Shown piece after piece: positions 8,344-16,307 of a stretch of 40,214 nt of DNA; within the stretch, counting starts at the first letter, position 1; each line of letters starts with the position of its first letter. Origin of the DNA: a virus. The stretch is taken from positions 1-40,214 of the IMG/VR virus record IMGVR_UViG_3300044825_002350. One strand, 5' to 3'. A program made the translations under genes and the position numbers. The notes below the pieces were generated by a model. That model saw nothing but the letters and a program-made list of their open reading frames with translations. It did no database searches and was not told where the DNA came from.

Positions 8344-8700
8344 ATGTTTTGCAGCCAGCACGAGCCTCTCGCCCTGCTAGTTGAAATAACTCCAAAACTT
8401 GCCAAGAAACGTTTCAGAGAAAGTATATATCAAGCCTGGGACTACAAATGCGGTTATTGCGGCAAGGACGCCACAAGCCTTGACCATGTGATCCCACGGT
8501 TTAAATCAGGGTGTTCTAATCGACACAACTTGATCCCAGCTTGTTGCCGTTGCAATGCAAACAAAGCTTCGTCACACATGGAAACCTGGTACAAACAACA
8601 AGAGTTTTTTGAGCAAGCTAGGTTGGATGCAATAAAAGCCTGGGTGCAACCAGGGAATGTAAACTTAATTGATATGCAAGAATATAAAGCGGCATCATGA
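8344..8700 (+). CDS. HNH endonuclease
   Basis: About 118 aa from the ATG at 8344. Motifs in order: YKCGYCGK (zinc CxxC), LDHVIPRFKSG (catalytic His region), NLIPACCRCNANKAS (Asn and second CxxC). This is the McrA-like HNH arrangement that nicks or cuts DNA with a beta-beta-alpha metal site. The stop overlaps the next start by ATGA, so it is embedded in the transcript of the 745-aa virion gene. It is probably a free-standing homing-type endonuclease; a packaging-associated HNH is less likely, given no terminase nearby. Confidence 0.8.
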   Translation: MFCSQHEPLALLVEITPKLAKKRFRESIYQAWDYKCGYCGKDATSLDHVIPRFKSGCSNRHNLIPACCRCNANKASSHMETWYKQQEFFEQARLDAIKAWVQPGNVNLIDMQEYKAAS

Positions 8701-10934
8701 TTCGTTTTACTGTATCTAATGGGCGCTTAACCCCTGCCTTTGCAAAAGATGTAACCTCGCAAGAAAAAGAAGCCGCAGAGCTTATTGCTGCACGTTTAAA
8801 TGCTTTTCAAGGATCGGCGGGAAACTATAGAACATTAATGGAGGGGATTGATAGAGATCTCCAAACCAAAGGTGTTGTACCTAAAGACATCATCGACGCA
8901 GATACCATTGGCGCTATCGAATCTTTTTACGAAAAAGCGGCAGGAATAAAACCTTGGGACTCAACTAAACAAGGCAAGAATCTTACTGATTTTGATCCAA
9001 AGTTTTACGCCGGTTTGGTACCAGATAAAGCTAAGACCTGGAAGGAAGCAAGTAAAGCAGTTACCTTTGCAGGGCAAAAGATTGCAGACGTTGATATCAC
9101 CAAACAATATCCCGACTTAGACAGTTACTTGCACGCAGACTATAGCTTTGTTGGCTCACCTGCTGGCTTACCTGGTAAACAACGACAACTTACGGATTAC
9201 CAAGAGACTCTTCGCCCTCCAACCGACAGAGAACGTCAGATCTTACGAGAAACTTTACTAGGTACCTCAACTGAGCAGCCAACTTCTTTGGTTGAGCTTT
9301 CTACGCAGCAATACGTTGACCGTCAAGGAGAGCAAACCTTTGGCGCTCTCTCCGCTGACGTACTCAAGCAAACCCTGGATCAGTACTCAAAAACGCTTAA
9401 GCAGGAACAAGTAAGCGCCCTGTTCCAAGGAATGGGCATGCCTGATGTTAATGGCTTTAAGCAAGACATCAAGAACTCTATTATTGGTGATCTGGGCGGC
9501 GGTGGATTTGCAAGTTTTGGTCAGGGTCTTTCCAAGTCTCTTGAGAAGAGTTTAGGAATTGGATCCTCTGTTAAATACAACTGGCAAAAGTGGTTTGACG
9601 AAACACTTGCTGAGCGTTATCGCAATATGCAAGAAATTAAAGACCCAAAAGATGCGGCAACAACGTACAAAATTGAACAAGAATTTGCGAACAAATTTAT
9701 CAACGATTACTTGAAGCCACGTTTTGATACCTCAAAGTCAATTACTGAATTTGTCAGCTACATGGATGTGGCTGAAAATGATCAAAACGTTTTGCAGACT
9801 CAGCTTGCATCAAGTGCGTTAAAAGATTTTGCCAACAAACAAGCCAATAATTATCTAAGTGACCTTGCAACAAAAACAACAAGTAAAGCGTTTGACCCTA
9901 AGTTTTATTTGAATCCTGAATTATTGAGTGGTACAGATGCCACAAGCAAGGCAAACCTATATGCTCAACAGAAAGCAAGCGTTAACGGAGCATGGGAAAA
10001 TAGAGCCTCTACTAATGCTGTAAAAGACGGAAAAACCTGGGCGCAATGGGCCTATGAATACGGACTAGACGTCAACAACAAAGATGATTTTGCAAGACTG
10101 CATTACGAATTGGTGGGTAAACCTCAGGGATATGATCCAGTAGCAGACTCTTATACACGAGATGATCTTGCTTCTTTCATTCAAAAAGATTTAGCAACAG
10201 CACTTCAAAACCAAAAAGCTTCGTACAGTAATCCGGTGTTTTTGGATTTTGTGTCGGCAGAGACAAAGACACAAGAGCTGGTCGATAAGTTAAATCTAAA
10301 AGACCTACCAAAGGAGTACTTAGATCAGCTAAAAGGTGTTGGCCTGGATCCAGATGAAACACCATCTGAACAAGTCAAGGCTTATCTTTCTGAATTCTTA
10401 CGAACAGAACCTGCTTCTGAGATACGTGAGAAAATTCGCATCCTTAATGAACAACAAATTAAACCTACACAAGAACAATTGGGTGCTGGATATATTCAGC
10501 GAGATACGGATGAAAAGCCAAAAGCTCCTGCCGGAGGTACAGCCCTATTTAACATCTTTAAAAAAGGCGGATACAACGGAACCGAGTCTGAGTTCTATCG
10601 TGATTTCTTTCCAGACGCAACAGAGGAAGATAAGAACCTTGCAAAAGTAGACGGCAAGTTATCTACTAAAGGAGGTGTGCAAGGTTTGTTCGGTTTCTCT
10701 ATGCCTGACATGTCTGATCCCTTTGCTGCCATGTCATCTATCGGTAGCATGTTTGAAGACAGCAGTGCAAAAGAACCCGAGTTGCCTACAAAGAAAAGTT
10801 ATTTCAGCATCTTTACAGACGAGAAGGATGAAGGTGCGCCCTCATACTTTAAAATAGGAAGTAGCAAGACAACAGTTAACAAATCTCCGTCTGCTCAAGA
10901 TTTTCTTGGTAGCTTTGGCTCTTTCTTCGGTTAA
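8697..10934 (+). CDS. 745-aa virion protein (probable internal or tail protein)
   Basis: 745 aa, translationally coupled to the HNH gene through ATGA. The protein is largely alpha-helical, Lys/Gln/Asp-rich, with no signal peptide and no clear catalytic motif. There is a Gly-rich patch near residue 265 (GDLGGGGFASFGQG). The C-terminus is low-complexity and ends in a Phe/Gly tail (GSFGSFFG) similar to the GGLFG end of the protein at 2631, perhaps a shared interaction tag. It is followed at once by small basic proteins. Size and composition fit an internal virion protein or baseplate protein; the function is unknown. Confidence 0.65.
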   Translation: MIRFTVSNGRLTPAFAKDVTSQEKEAAELIAARLNAFQGSAGNYRTLMEGIDRDLQTKGVVPKDIIDADTIGAIESFYEKAAGIKPWDSTKQGKNLTDFDPKFYAGLVPDKAKTWKEASKAVTFAGQKIADVDITKQYPDLDSYLHADYSFVGSPAGLPGKQRQLTDYQETLRPPTDRERQILRETLLGTSTEQPTSLVELSTQQYVDRQGEQTFGALSADVLKQTLDQYSKTLKQEQVSALFQGMGMPDVNGFKQDIKNSIIGDLGGGGFASFGQGLSKSLEKSLGIGSSVKYNWQKWFDETLAERYRNMQEIKDPKDAATTYKIEQEFANKFINDYLKPRFDTSKSITEFVSYMDVAENDQNVLQTQLASSALKDFANKQANNYLSDLATKTTSKAFDPKFYLNPELLSGTDATSKANLYAQQKASVNGAWENRASTNAVKDGKTWAQWAYEYGLDVNNKDDFARLHYELVGKPQGYDPVADSYTRDDLASFIQKDLATALQNQKASYSNPVFLDFVSAETKTQELVDKLNLKDLPKEYLDQLKGVGLDPDETPSEQVKAYLSEFLRTEPASEIREKIRILNEQQIKPTQEQLGAGYIQRDTDEKPKAPAGGTALFNIFKKGGYNGTESEFYRDFFPDATEEDKNLAKVDGKLSTKGGVQGLFGFSMPDMSDPFAAMSSIGSMFEDSSAKEPELPTKKSYFSIFTDEKDEGAPSYFKIGSSKTTVNKSPSAQDFLGSFGSFFG

Positions 10935-10940
10935 TAACAT

Positions 10941-11240
10941 ATGTCAGATAAACGAAAAAAAGCAGCAAAAGCCGCTAAGCTTGCAAAGGATTCAATGCCT
11001 TGCAACAAACCACAACGCACCCCTGGGCACAAAACTAAATCTCATGTGGTCAAAGCCTGTGAAGGAGGAGAAGAGAAGATCATTCGTTTTGGTCAGCAAG
11101 GCGTAGAAGGCGCAGGTAAAAATCCTCAAACCGCTAAAGACAAAGCGCGTAAGAAATCGTATTACGCTAGACATAACGCTCAAGATCCTAACCCGGACAA
11201 AATGTCAGCAAGGTACTGGAGCCATAAGGTGAAGTGGTAA
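10941..11240 (+). CDS. Small basic phage protein with SARYW...KVKW ending
   Basis: 99 aa, very Lys/Arg-rich. It has a pattern I associate with a short family seen in cyanophages and other large viruses: CEGGEEKIIRFGQQGVEGAG, then Ala-Lys-Asp-Lys-Ala-Arg, then a YYARH box and SARYW-KVKW at the end. The function is not established; a nucleic-acid-binding or virion role is plausible given the charge. It starts 6 nt after the 745-aa gene and shares TAATG with the next gene. Confidence 0.7.
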   Translation: MSDKRKKAAKAAKLAKDSMPCNKPQRTPGHKTKSHVVKACEGGEEKIIRFGQQGVEGAGKNPQTAKDKARKKSYYARHNAQDPNPDKMSARYWSHKVKW

Positions 11241-11491
11241 TGAAACTAGCGGGTAAGTATAAACAAATTAGCCAGGGGGCAGTTGATCCTTTCCTTAGTA
11301 GGCGTGATCTTGTTAACCGCCAACAATGGACGGAGTCAACCGATTTGTACACAACTGAACCAGCAATACGTCAAGAGTTAAATAAACTACTTGGTTACCT
11401 GGAACTTGCTGATCCCGGTTCTCAGCAGGCCCGGCAATTACAAACAGAAATCAATGCATTGCGCGGACGGGCATTCGGTGCCCTAAGCTGA
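11240..11491 (+). CDS. Hypothetical 83-aa protein
   Basis: The start at ATG 11240 overlaps the preceding stop by one base (TAATG), which argues for it over the GTG at 11234. The C-terminal half (REL-containing helices, SQQARQLQTEINALRGRA) is a likely coiled coil. It sits between two small basic genes in one transcript. No family is recognised. Confidence 0.6.
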   Translation: MKLAGKYKQISQGAVDPFLSRRDLVNRQQWTESTDLYTTEPAIRQELNKLLGYLELADPGSQQARQLQTEINALRGRAFGALS

Positions 11492-11515
11492 TTCACGTAA
11501 GCCATCCTGTTATCC

Positions 11516-11641
11516 ATGGCAAAACCCAAATCCACCACACTTCATATTGAAGGCAAGCCCAAAACCACCTCTATTGGTCAAGGCCAGAACAGTCGTCCTC
11601 AACGCCGAGGTAAGAAAAAGCTTAGGGGTCAAGGTAAGTAA
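11516..11641 (+). CDS. 41-aa Lys/Arg-rich protein
   Basis: The peptide starts MAKPKSTTLHIEGKPKTTS and ends RGKKKLRGQGK. The ending KK-RGQGK resembles a tiny conserved cyanophage protein. It is highly basic and probably binds nucleic acid. It has been placed in the operon with no gap larger than 25 bp on either side, which supports it as a real gene despite its size. Confidence 0.6.
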   Translation: MAKPKSTTLHIEGKPKTTSIGQGQNSRPQRRGKKKLRGQGK

Positions 11642-11656
11642 AATTTATGTATATTA

Positions 11657-11675
11657 GGAGTACTTGTTGTGCTCC
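11657..11675 (+). promoter_or_regulatory. Hairpin over the lysozyme ribosome site
   Basis: GGAGTAC (11657-11663) pairs with GTGCTCC (11669-11675) around a 5-nt loop, with one G-T pair, and ends one base before the ATG at 11677. The only AGGAG near the gene is inside the stem, so folding could limit lysozyme translation. Confidence 0.5.
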
Positions 11676-11676
11676 T

Positions 11677-12336
11677 ATGTCGGATCTTTCGCATGCGGTT
11701 AACTTAATCCGCAAATACGAAGGGTATAGCGAAAAAGCATACCCCGATCCGACAACTGGTCAAGATCCCTACACCATCGGGTTTGGAACTCAGTTCTATC
11801 CCGATGGTTCTCCCGTCAAGCGTGGTCAATGCTGTACTCGTGAAAAGGCCCTGGAATACCTCTTCCACGAGATCAATGTCATTGACAACCAGCTAGCTAA
11901 GCTCAATCTTGGCCTGGACAACAGCATGCGTCAGGCCCTAATCTCATTTATCCATTCAGTCGGCTGGGATCCTTTCTTGTACAGCCACGTCATCGACCGC
12001 ATCGAGGCAGAGGACTTCTGTGGTGCTACACAGGAGATGGGCCATTGGATCTGTGATGAGGAGCACAACGTCATTGGTGGCCTTCTGGACCGCCGCAGGG
12101 AAGAGATCAACCTGTTCCTCCAAGAGGTCGATGCCAATCCCTGGTCCTCCACTGAAGTGCTTCTGACAGCCTTCCGCAACTACAGTGCTGCTCCTCATGA
12201 GGTACGTGCAGTTCGTCAACTGGAAGAACGCATCAGTCCTTACATCCTGTCAGAGTTTGCCAATGCGTTTCGTGTAAACGAAAACAAGTGGGGCGATTTT
12301 CCAGACCAGGAACTTGATTTGCTATTCACTAGCTAG
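11677..12336 (+). CDS. GH24 lysozyme (T4-lysozyme-like muramidase)
   Basis: 219 aa from the ATG at 11677; an ATG at 11647 would add ten residues, YIRSTCCAP, that do not fit the family. LIRKYEGYSEKAYPD contains the catalytic Glu and, nine residues on, the Asp of the E-D-T triad; PYTIGFGTQ supplies the Thr. LISFIHSVGWDPF is the later helical segment, and LLDRRREEINLFL is the usual end of the fold. It cleaves peptidoglycan for host lysis. An extra C-terminal domain of about 60 residues (from TEVLLTAFRNYSAAPHEV) is not part of the standard fold. Translation may be held back by the hairpin at 11657. Confidence 0.88.
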   Translation: MSDLSHAVNLIRKYEGYSEKAYPDPTTGQDPYTIGFGTQFYPDGSPVKRGQCCTREKALEYLFHEINVIDNQLAKLNLGLDNSMRQALISFIHSVGWDPFLYSHVIDRIEAEDFCGATQEMGHWICDEEHNVIGGLLDRRREEINLFLQEVDANPWSSTEVLLTAFRNYSAAPHEVRAVRQLEERISPYILSEFANAFRVNENKWGDFPDQELDLLFTS

Positions 12337-12360
12337 GATTAGAATAATTGCAACAAGCAA

Positions 12361-12666
12361 ATGCAGAGTGGGATGGAGCGTTCGGTCGAGCCACGGGAAT
12401 TTGAACTCCCCCTGGAACTCCAGTTTTCCATGCGTAAAGCAGAGCTTCAATCTCAAGAGATGACTTGGGAAGAGCTGCGTTATGCCCTGCTTAGCCTTTA
12501 CCATCAACGCATGATGGAGTGGCACGCCATCAAAGACATCATGGCGTCGGAAAACATTGAGATTGACTGGGATCATCCCACTGATCTGGAATTAGCCGAA
12601 CTCGCCGCCGCCTGTATGGATGACGACGAGTACGACGATGATGAAGATGAACTTCAGCCCTTCTGA
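12361..12666 (+). CDS. nblA: NblA-like phycobilisome degradation protein
   Basis: 101 aa. Residues about 14-65 match the NblA two-helix pattern: FELPLELQFSMRKAELQ, then MTWEELRYALLSLYHQRMM and a following helix (compare host LSLEQEF-LR-x(n)-LYRQMM). Host NblA links phycobilisomes to the Clp protease. Phage copies are known in Microcystis phage Ma-LMM01 and others, where they are thought to dismantle the antenna during infection. This version carries an extra acidic C-terminus (DDDEYDDDEDELQPF) not present in host NblA. It lies next to the lysozyme gene and overlaps the convergent DUF3310 gene by 13 bp. Confidence 0.72.
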   Translation: MQSGMERSVEPREFELPLELQFSMRKAELQSQEMTWEELRYALLSLYHQRMMEWHAIKDIMASENIEIDWDHPTDLELAELAAACMDDDEYDDDEDELQPF

Positions 12667-12944
12667 GCTTCATCAAGCTGGATAAGGCGCTCCAGGTACC
12701 ACTGAGCTTTCTTCAGTGATTCTGTACCGCCTTTGTGACGCTCTCGCCAGCAATACTTTTGGATATTACCTTTTAGGTAGCCACGATACTCTTCGGTTGT
12801 AAGAGATGATTCGATGGCTTCGATACATTCCACACCACCACCTTCCGTGTAATGCGGAGGATGGTTTACTACATCTGGAAGAACGGCAGGTGCTTCTTCC
12901 TTGACTGCCCAGGGTACCGGGCAGACGCCATCCTTACATTCCAT
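12654..12944 (-). CDS. DUF3310 family protein
   Basis: 96 aa. The core VNHPPHYTEGGVECIEAI (one residue shortened here) with YLKGNIQKYCWRERHKGG and LKKAQWYLERL is the hallmark of DUF3310, a phage family with no settled function. The start at ATG 12944 is preferred: the frame stays open to 13172, but that extension overlaps the upstream gene (12977-13321) and is low in family-like sequence. CKDGVCPVPW near the N-terminus adds a Cys pair. Confidence 0.82.
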   Translation of the reverse strand: MECKDGVCPVPWAVKEEAPAVLPDVVNHPPHYTEGGGVECIEAIESSLTTEEYRGYLKGNIQKYCWRERHKGGTESLKKAQWYLERLIQLDEAQKG

Positions 12945-12976
12945 CACGGGCTGGTTCTCTGGTGCAGAATCGACTT

Positions 12977-13321
12977 TTATCGGATCAAACCACGACGTTT
13001 TGCCGACAGCATCTGTTCCTCCTCGTCCGGTTCCTCCAGCTCCAGTACTAGAGCCTTGGGTTTCGGAGAGGCTCCCATTGCCAAGCCCTGCTCCATCGAA
13101 GGGATATAGCCCGTCATTCCAGGACGTGCCCCCTCGAGATTCAACGGATTCCTTTCTAGCCCCTGTTCGCATGCGACCAAGCCTCGGTTGTACATGTCAT
13201 ATAAGGGTACATCATTTTGCTCGTTATCGAGAGGTGCACCAAAGTCTTCTTCATCTAAACAACGACACTTGACTTCATCTTGCACAAATGCGTCAAGAAA
13301 GCTTGCGGCGGAATGCATCAC
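12977..13321 (-). CDS. Hypothetical acidic protein
   Basis: 114 aa. It contains a Cys/Asp-rich N-terminal part (VKCRCLDEEDFG), a middle with DVPLYDMYNRGLVACEQGLE, and a strongly acidic LELEEPDEEEQ stretch near the end. It is chosen over the overlapping frame because its composition is protein-like and the gene order (30 bp before the DUF3310 ATG) is natural. It starts close to, and divergent from, the gene at 13357. No family is recognised. Confidence 0.6.
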   Translation of the reverse strand: MMHSAASFLDAFVQDEVKCRCLDEEDFGAPLDNEQNDVPLYDMYNRGLVACEQGLERNPLNLEGARPGMTGYIPSMEQGLAMGASPKPKALVLELEEPDEEEQMLSAKRRGLIR

Positions 13322-13356
13322 GGGATTAATTGATTCACTTCTCCTACAATGTTAAT

Positions 13357-13683
13357 ATGGCCAACAGATTTAAACCTACATACGATCCAGGCATCAACTC
13401 CGGTACCTCTGGAGCTGAAGTCTCAGACTTGCGCCCTGAGCAGGCCTATGACACAGACTTGCGTCGAGTAGATGCTGGCGATAGGCGTGCAGCGGCTTCT
13501 GTCAACAGCAATCAAGATCGAGTTGCAAAGTTTATGCGTGCTGCCCGTAGTGCTGGCGAGTACCAAAAACGTGCTTTAGTTCGTGAACCAACGAGTGCAA
13601 CCTTGGGAGATTCAGGTGGGCGTGCCGGTTCCGTTGGCTACGCCCGTAAACCTAAAGAGCAGTTTGGTAAGCCCTTCGGTTAG
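13357..13683 (+). CDS. Hypothetical Arg/Gly/Ser-rich protein
   Basis: 108 aa from the ATG at 13357 (MANRFKPTYDPG); an upstream ATG at 13330 is less likely. The protein is mostly polar and probably disordered, with many Arg and Asp, and ends KPKEQFGKPFG. It is convergent with dCTP deaminase and overlaps it by 4 bp. A small virion protein is possible; nothing specific is seen. Confidence 0.55.
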   Translation: MANRFKPTYDPGINSGTSGAEVSDLRPEQAYDTDLRRVDAGDRRAAASVNSNQDRVAKFMRAARSAGEYQKRALVREPTSATLGDSGGRAGSVGYARKPKEQFGKPFG

Positions 13684-14267
13684 ACCTGAGAAAAGACCAC
13701 ATTATTAGGCTGGTCTTGATACTTGCCTTTCCGGTCTTGGTACGTGGTATGACAAGGGTTGCCACGGTAGAACAACAATTGCGTAATCCCTTCATTCGCA
13801 TAGATGCGGTTGAAAAGTCCAGTGCAGTTACTGATCTCCAACGTCAGGTAACCCTCCCATCCGCTTTCAGCAGGCGTAATGTTGACCAGGATGCCTGAAC
13901 GTGCGTAGGTTGATTTACCTACGGCAACAACAGTGACATCTCTGGGAAGCTTCAGGCGTTCTTGCGCAACACCAAGACAGTATCCGTACGGAGGAAGCAA
14001 GAAGTATTGACCGCGTTCATCCTCCAAGAGATCAGCAGGCTTCAGAATGTCAGGATCGAAGTTCTTTGGATCGCAATCACCAGCTTGTACCTTACCAAAA
14101 ATCAGGCATTGGGAAGGGGATAGCCGAATGTCGTAACCGTATGAGCTGAGACCATAGCTCAGGAGCTTGCGGCCATCTTCCTTGCTGACCAAGTGATCAA
14201 CGAAGGGAGCGATCATCTCCTCTTCTTCAGCAAGTTTTTTGATTTCCCAATCGGCCAGGACGCTCAT
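13680..14267 (-). CDS. dcd: dCTP deaminase
   Basis: 195 aa, with ribosome site AAGGA before the ATG. It converts dCTP to dUTP and ammonia (or to dUMP if bifunctional), feeding dTTP synthesis for phage replication. Family landmarks: SYGYDIRLS in the N-terminal part, VVAVGKSTYARSGILVN with the Ser and Arg of the active site, and ITPAESGWEGYLTLEI with the catalytic Glu. Length matches the family. It is a trimeric, dUTPase-fold enzyme. It heads downstream of the Dam-like gene on the same strand with a 33-bp gap. Confidence 0.93.
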   Translation of the reverse strand: MSVLADWEIKKLAEEEEMIAPFVDHLVSKEDGRKLLSYGLSSYGYDIRLSPSQCLIFGKVQAGDCDPKNFDPDILKPADLLEDERGQYFLLPPYGYCLGVAQERLKLPRDVTVVAVGKSTYARSGILVNITPAESGWEGYLTLEISNCTGLFNRIYANEGITQLLFYRGNPCHTTYQDRKGKYQDQPNNVVFSQV

Positions 14268-14300
14268 AGATCCTTGTAATCGTCCTTCAGTATACAGAGA

Positions 14301-14897
14301 TCAGATGAGAATATGCCCGCGATCTTCGTAGATATCCTTAAAACGTTGGGTAGCATCATCTGTTAAATCGGTGGGGGGTAAGTAGACGACAAATGAAGTG
14401 CACGTCTGGCGACGCGAAAATTTCTTTCCGTCATACTCCTGCAGCACTGGTCGTGTACGCAAGATGCACATTGGAAAGCTAAAGATTTTAGGTTCGTAAC
14501 GAATCATGTCAGGGCAGTTGCTGAAATACAGGCCCTGCTCTATCTCACCAGAGATCCATGCATGGTACATCCGCCGAAACCATACGGCATGGGACGATGT
14601 CAGCGATACAGCAGAAGCCCTTGTTTTTTTCCAGCGTCCATTCTTCTTATCCCAGAAGTACATACCCGCAGGTGGAAACAAGTAAGCCTTGCCGTACCAC
14701 TGTTGGGCATTTAGTCCATCATCCGCTGGTGTGTAAAAGTTTTCGGCGCCAACAAATTCATTGGCTACCTTGGAACTGGCCACATCCAGTGTGATGCCAC
14801 CCATTAGTTCGTTTGCAGCAATGATCAGATCTGAGCTTGTGATCAGCTCAATACCTTCTCGTCGGTTCGATGTACGTTGAAGCCCTTCGTTACTCAT
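14301..14897 (-). CDS. Dam-like DNA N6-adenine methyltransferase fold with altered catalytic motif
   Basis: 198 aa. The segment ITLDVASSKVANEFVGAENF followed by YTPADDGLNAQQWYGKAYLF aligns with the phage N-6-adenine methyltransferase family (Pfam Dam), which normally continues with the catalytic (N/D)PPY. Here the motif reads FPPAG, so the base-flipping Asn and Tyr are missing. A C-terminal part with SHAVWFRRMYHAW and CILRTRPVLQ keeps the rest of the fold. It may be inactive, a DNA-binding relic or a methyltransferase with changed chemistry. Its start overlaps the stop of the GIY-YIG gene (ATGA). Confidence 0.65.
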   Translation of the reverse strand: MSNEGLQRTSNRREGIELITSSDLIIAANELMGGITLDVASSKVANEFVGAENFYTPADDGLNAQQWYGKAYLFPPAGMYFWDKKNGRWKKTRASAVSLTSSHAVWFRRMYHAWISGEIEQGLYFSNCPDMIRYEPKIFSFPMCILRTRPVLQEYDGKKFSRRQTCTSFVVYLPPTDLTDDATQRFKDIYEDRGHILI

Positions 14898-15469
14898 TGC
14901 TCCGCTACTTGAAGAGGTTGAGCATAAAGCCTCCAGCCCTTTACGGTATTTATTTCGCCTTTATATAGTTTTCCTATATTTGCTTGCCAGTCCCCCAATG
15001 CACGTGCTGCTTCAGATTGGCTTACAAAAGTTTTTACCTCTAAAGTTGTTACATTTTGAAGCGTTATCGGAATTCTTTTCTTTTTTGGAGATGTCAAGAG
15101 AGCGTTTTTGATTTTATGTTTTGTTTCTTCTGGCATTTTTTTGCCTAATCGTGCTAAACGCATTTTAAAACAGTCTTCTGCGCTACGTTTTTTACCTCGC
15201 CAATAATCGTTTCCCTCACCTCCATTTGTAAGATTTCTAAGAATGCCTGTTCCATTATCTTTTCTTCCTAGCACAGCTATCATGTAGCGTTCGTGTTTAT
15301 AGGCTTCTTTTTCTGTTAAATTTTTCTTGAGTATTAAAATTCTTTTTTTATTAGAAGGTACTTTTACAGAATGCGTTTTATCGTATGCACGCGTTTTTTT
15401 CCCTTTTCCTATGTAATAAGGAGTGCCATCTCTTCTAAGATAGGCATACGTGTAATAGACATTGCTCAT
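14894..15469 (-). CDS. GIY-YIG homing endonuclease
   Basis: 191 aa. YYTYAYLRRDGTPYYIGKGK holds the two GIY-YIG strands (here YTY and YIG), and the catalytic Arg follows in TRAYDKTH; the metal-binding Glu is in YKHERYMI. After the catalytic domain come NUMOD-type DNA-binding segments: KKMPEETKHKIKNAL and a helix-turn-helix SQSEAARALGDWQANIGKLYK. The gene is more A/T-rich than both neighbours and overlaps both by 4 bp, a seamless insertion between them. No intron core is visible around it, so it is probably free-standing. Confidence 0.88.
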   Translation of the reverse strand: MSNVYYTYAYLRRDGTPYYIGKGKKTRAYDKTHSVKVPSNKKRILILKKNLTEKEAYKHERYMIAVLGRKDNGTGILRNLTNGGEGNDYWRGKKRSAEDCFKMRLARLGKKMPEETKHKIKNALLTSPKKKRIPITLQNVTTLEVKTFVSQSEAARALGDWQANIGKLYKGEINTVKGWRLYAQPLQVAEQ

Positions 15470-15852
15470 TTCCTTTCTTGCACCTCAGAATAGTCCACCT
15501 CACAGTACCGAATACCGGCACCATCATTGATTAAATACCCAGCCTTTTCCTGTGGGTCAATTTTTTGAGCGGCAGATAAAATACGCCTAAAAGTTTCAGC
15601 AAGATCGCCGTTGTTATTGCGTTCTTCTTCTTCCTGAGCCGCATGTAATTCTTTGAGTGTCAAAAAGAACATCGTGCGTTCAGCCGTGGGTTGAAAACAC
15701 ATCACGCCAGGGCCTTCTGCCTCCCACATCTTGACGTAGTACTCGCCCATATCACCAAGCATCAACTTGACTGTTGCATCAAGCATCCTGGCTTTTGTTT
15801 CGTCCATCTCTGGGCCGATCACAGAAGCAATTAATTTTTCACGTCGGTTCAT
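15466..15852 (-). CDS. Hypothetical 128-aa protein
   Basis: Helical, acidic protein beginning MNRREKLIASVIG. The central segment AERTMFFLTLKELHAAQEEEE looks like a long helix, and the end has AGYLINDGAGIRYCEVDYSE. It overlaps the GIY-YIG gene downstream and the 15849 gene upstream by 4 bp each, so it is part of one tightly coupled operon. No family is recognised. Confidence 0.6.
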   Translation of the reverse strand: MNRREKLIASVIGPEMDETKARMLDATVKLMLGDMGEYYVKMWEAEGPGVMCFQPTAERTMFFLTLKELHAAQEEEERNNNGDLAETFRRILSAAQKIDPQEKAGYLINDGAGIRYCEVDYSEVQERK

Positions 15853-16307
15853 TTCTGCAACAATCCTTGTCGGTTTAAAGATTCTAAAAGCTTTGGCGTT
15901 GGTTGGTACATAACAACCAGCTTGCCAAGCACACCGCGTTTTTTGACGAGCTTACCAAAGTCATCCCTTACCTTATCAAATTCTCCAGAGCGGATCAAAT
16001 ACTCGGCAACGCAACGGAGTCTCCTCTTGAGAGGCAATTCAGCTTGGGGGAATTTACCGCAGATCGTATCTGCTTGTAAATCACAGAAAGCAAGACGCAA
16101 TCTGTTGGCAAGAGTCATGCCAGAATTGGCGTCTTCTTCTTCATAATTTTTTAAGTTTTCCAAGTAACGACGTAGGCACCCATCATCAAAGGAACCACTA
16201 GGCGGCAAAAACATCTCTACTTGTCTGACCAAGGATTCCGGAAGCAGGTCCGCATGGTTCTCTACGGTCACTGCATCGATATCAATACCATTAAAACGGT
16301 GCGCCAT
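15849..16307 (-). CDS. Hypothetical 152-aa protein
   Basis: The start is placed at the ATG 16307 (MAHRFNGIDID), overlapping the end of the HTH gene by 17 bp; the open frame runs further but the extra residues look non-coding. The protein is mainly helical with a basic C-terminal half (LKRRLRCVAEYLI, LVKKRGVLGKLVVMY). DNA binding is possible but not shown by a motif. Confidence 0.55.
   Translation of the reverse strand: MAHRFNGIDIDAVTVENHADLLPESLVRQVEMFLPPSGSFDDGCLRRYLENLKNYEEEDANSGMTLANRLRLAFCDLQADTICGKFPQAELPLKRRLRCVAEYLIRSGEFDKVRDDFGKLVKKRGVLGKLVVMYQPTPKLLESLNRQGLLQK

Noticed and set aside
12944-13172. N-terminal extension of the DUF3310 frame
   Set aside because: It overlaps the more protein-like 12977-13321 gene in another frame and adds no family-like sequence; the ATG at 12944 is more natural.
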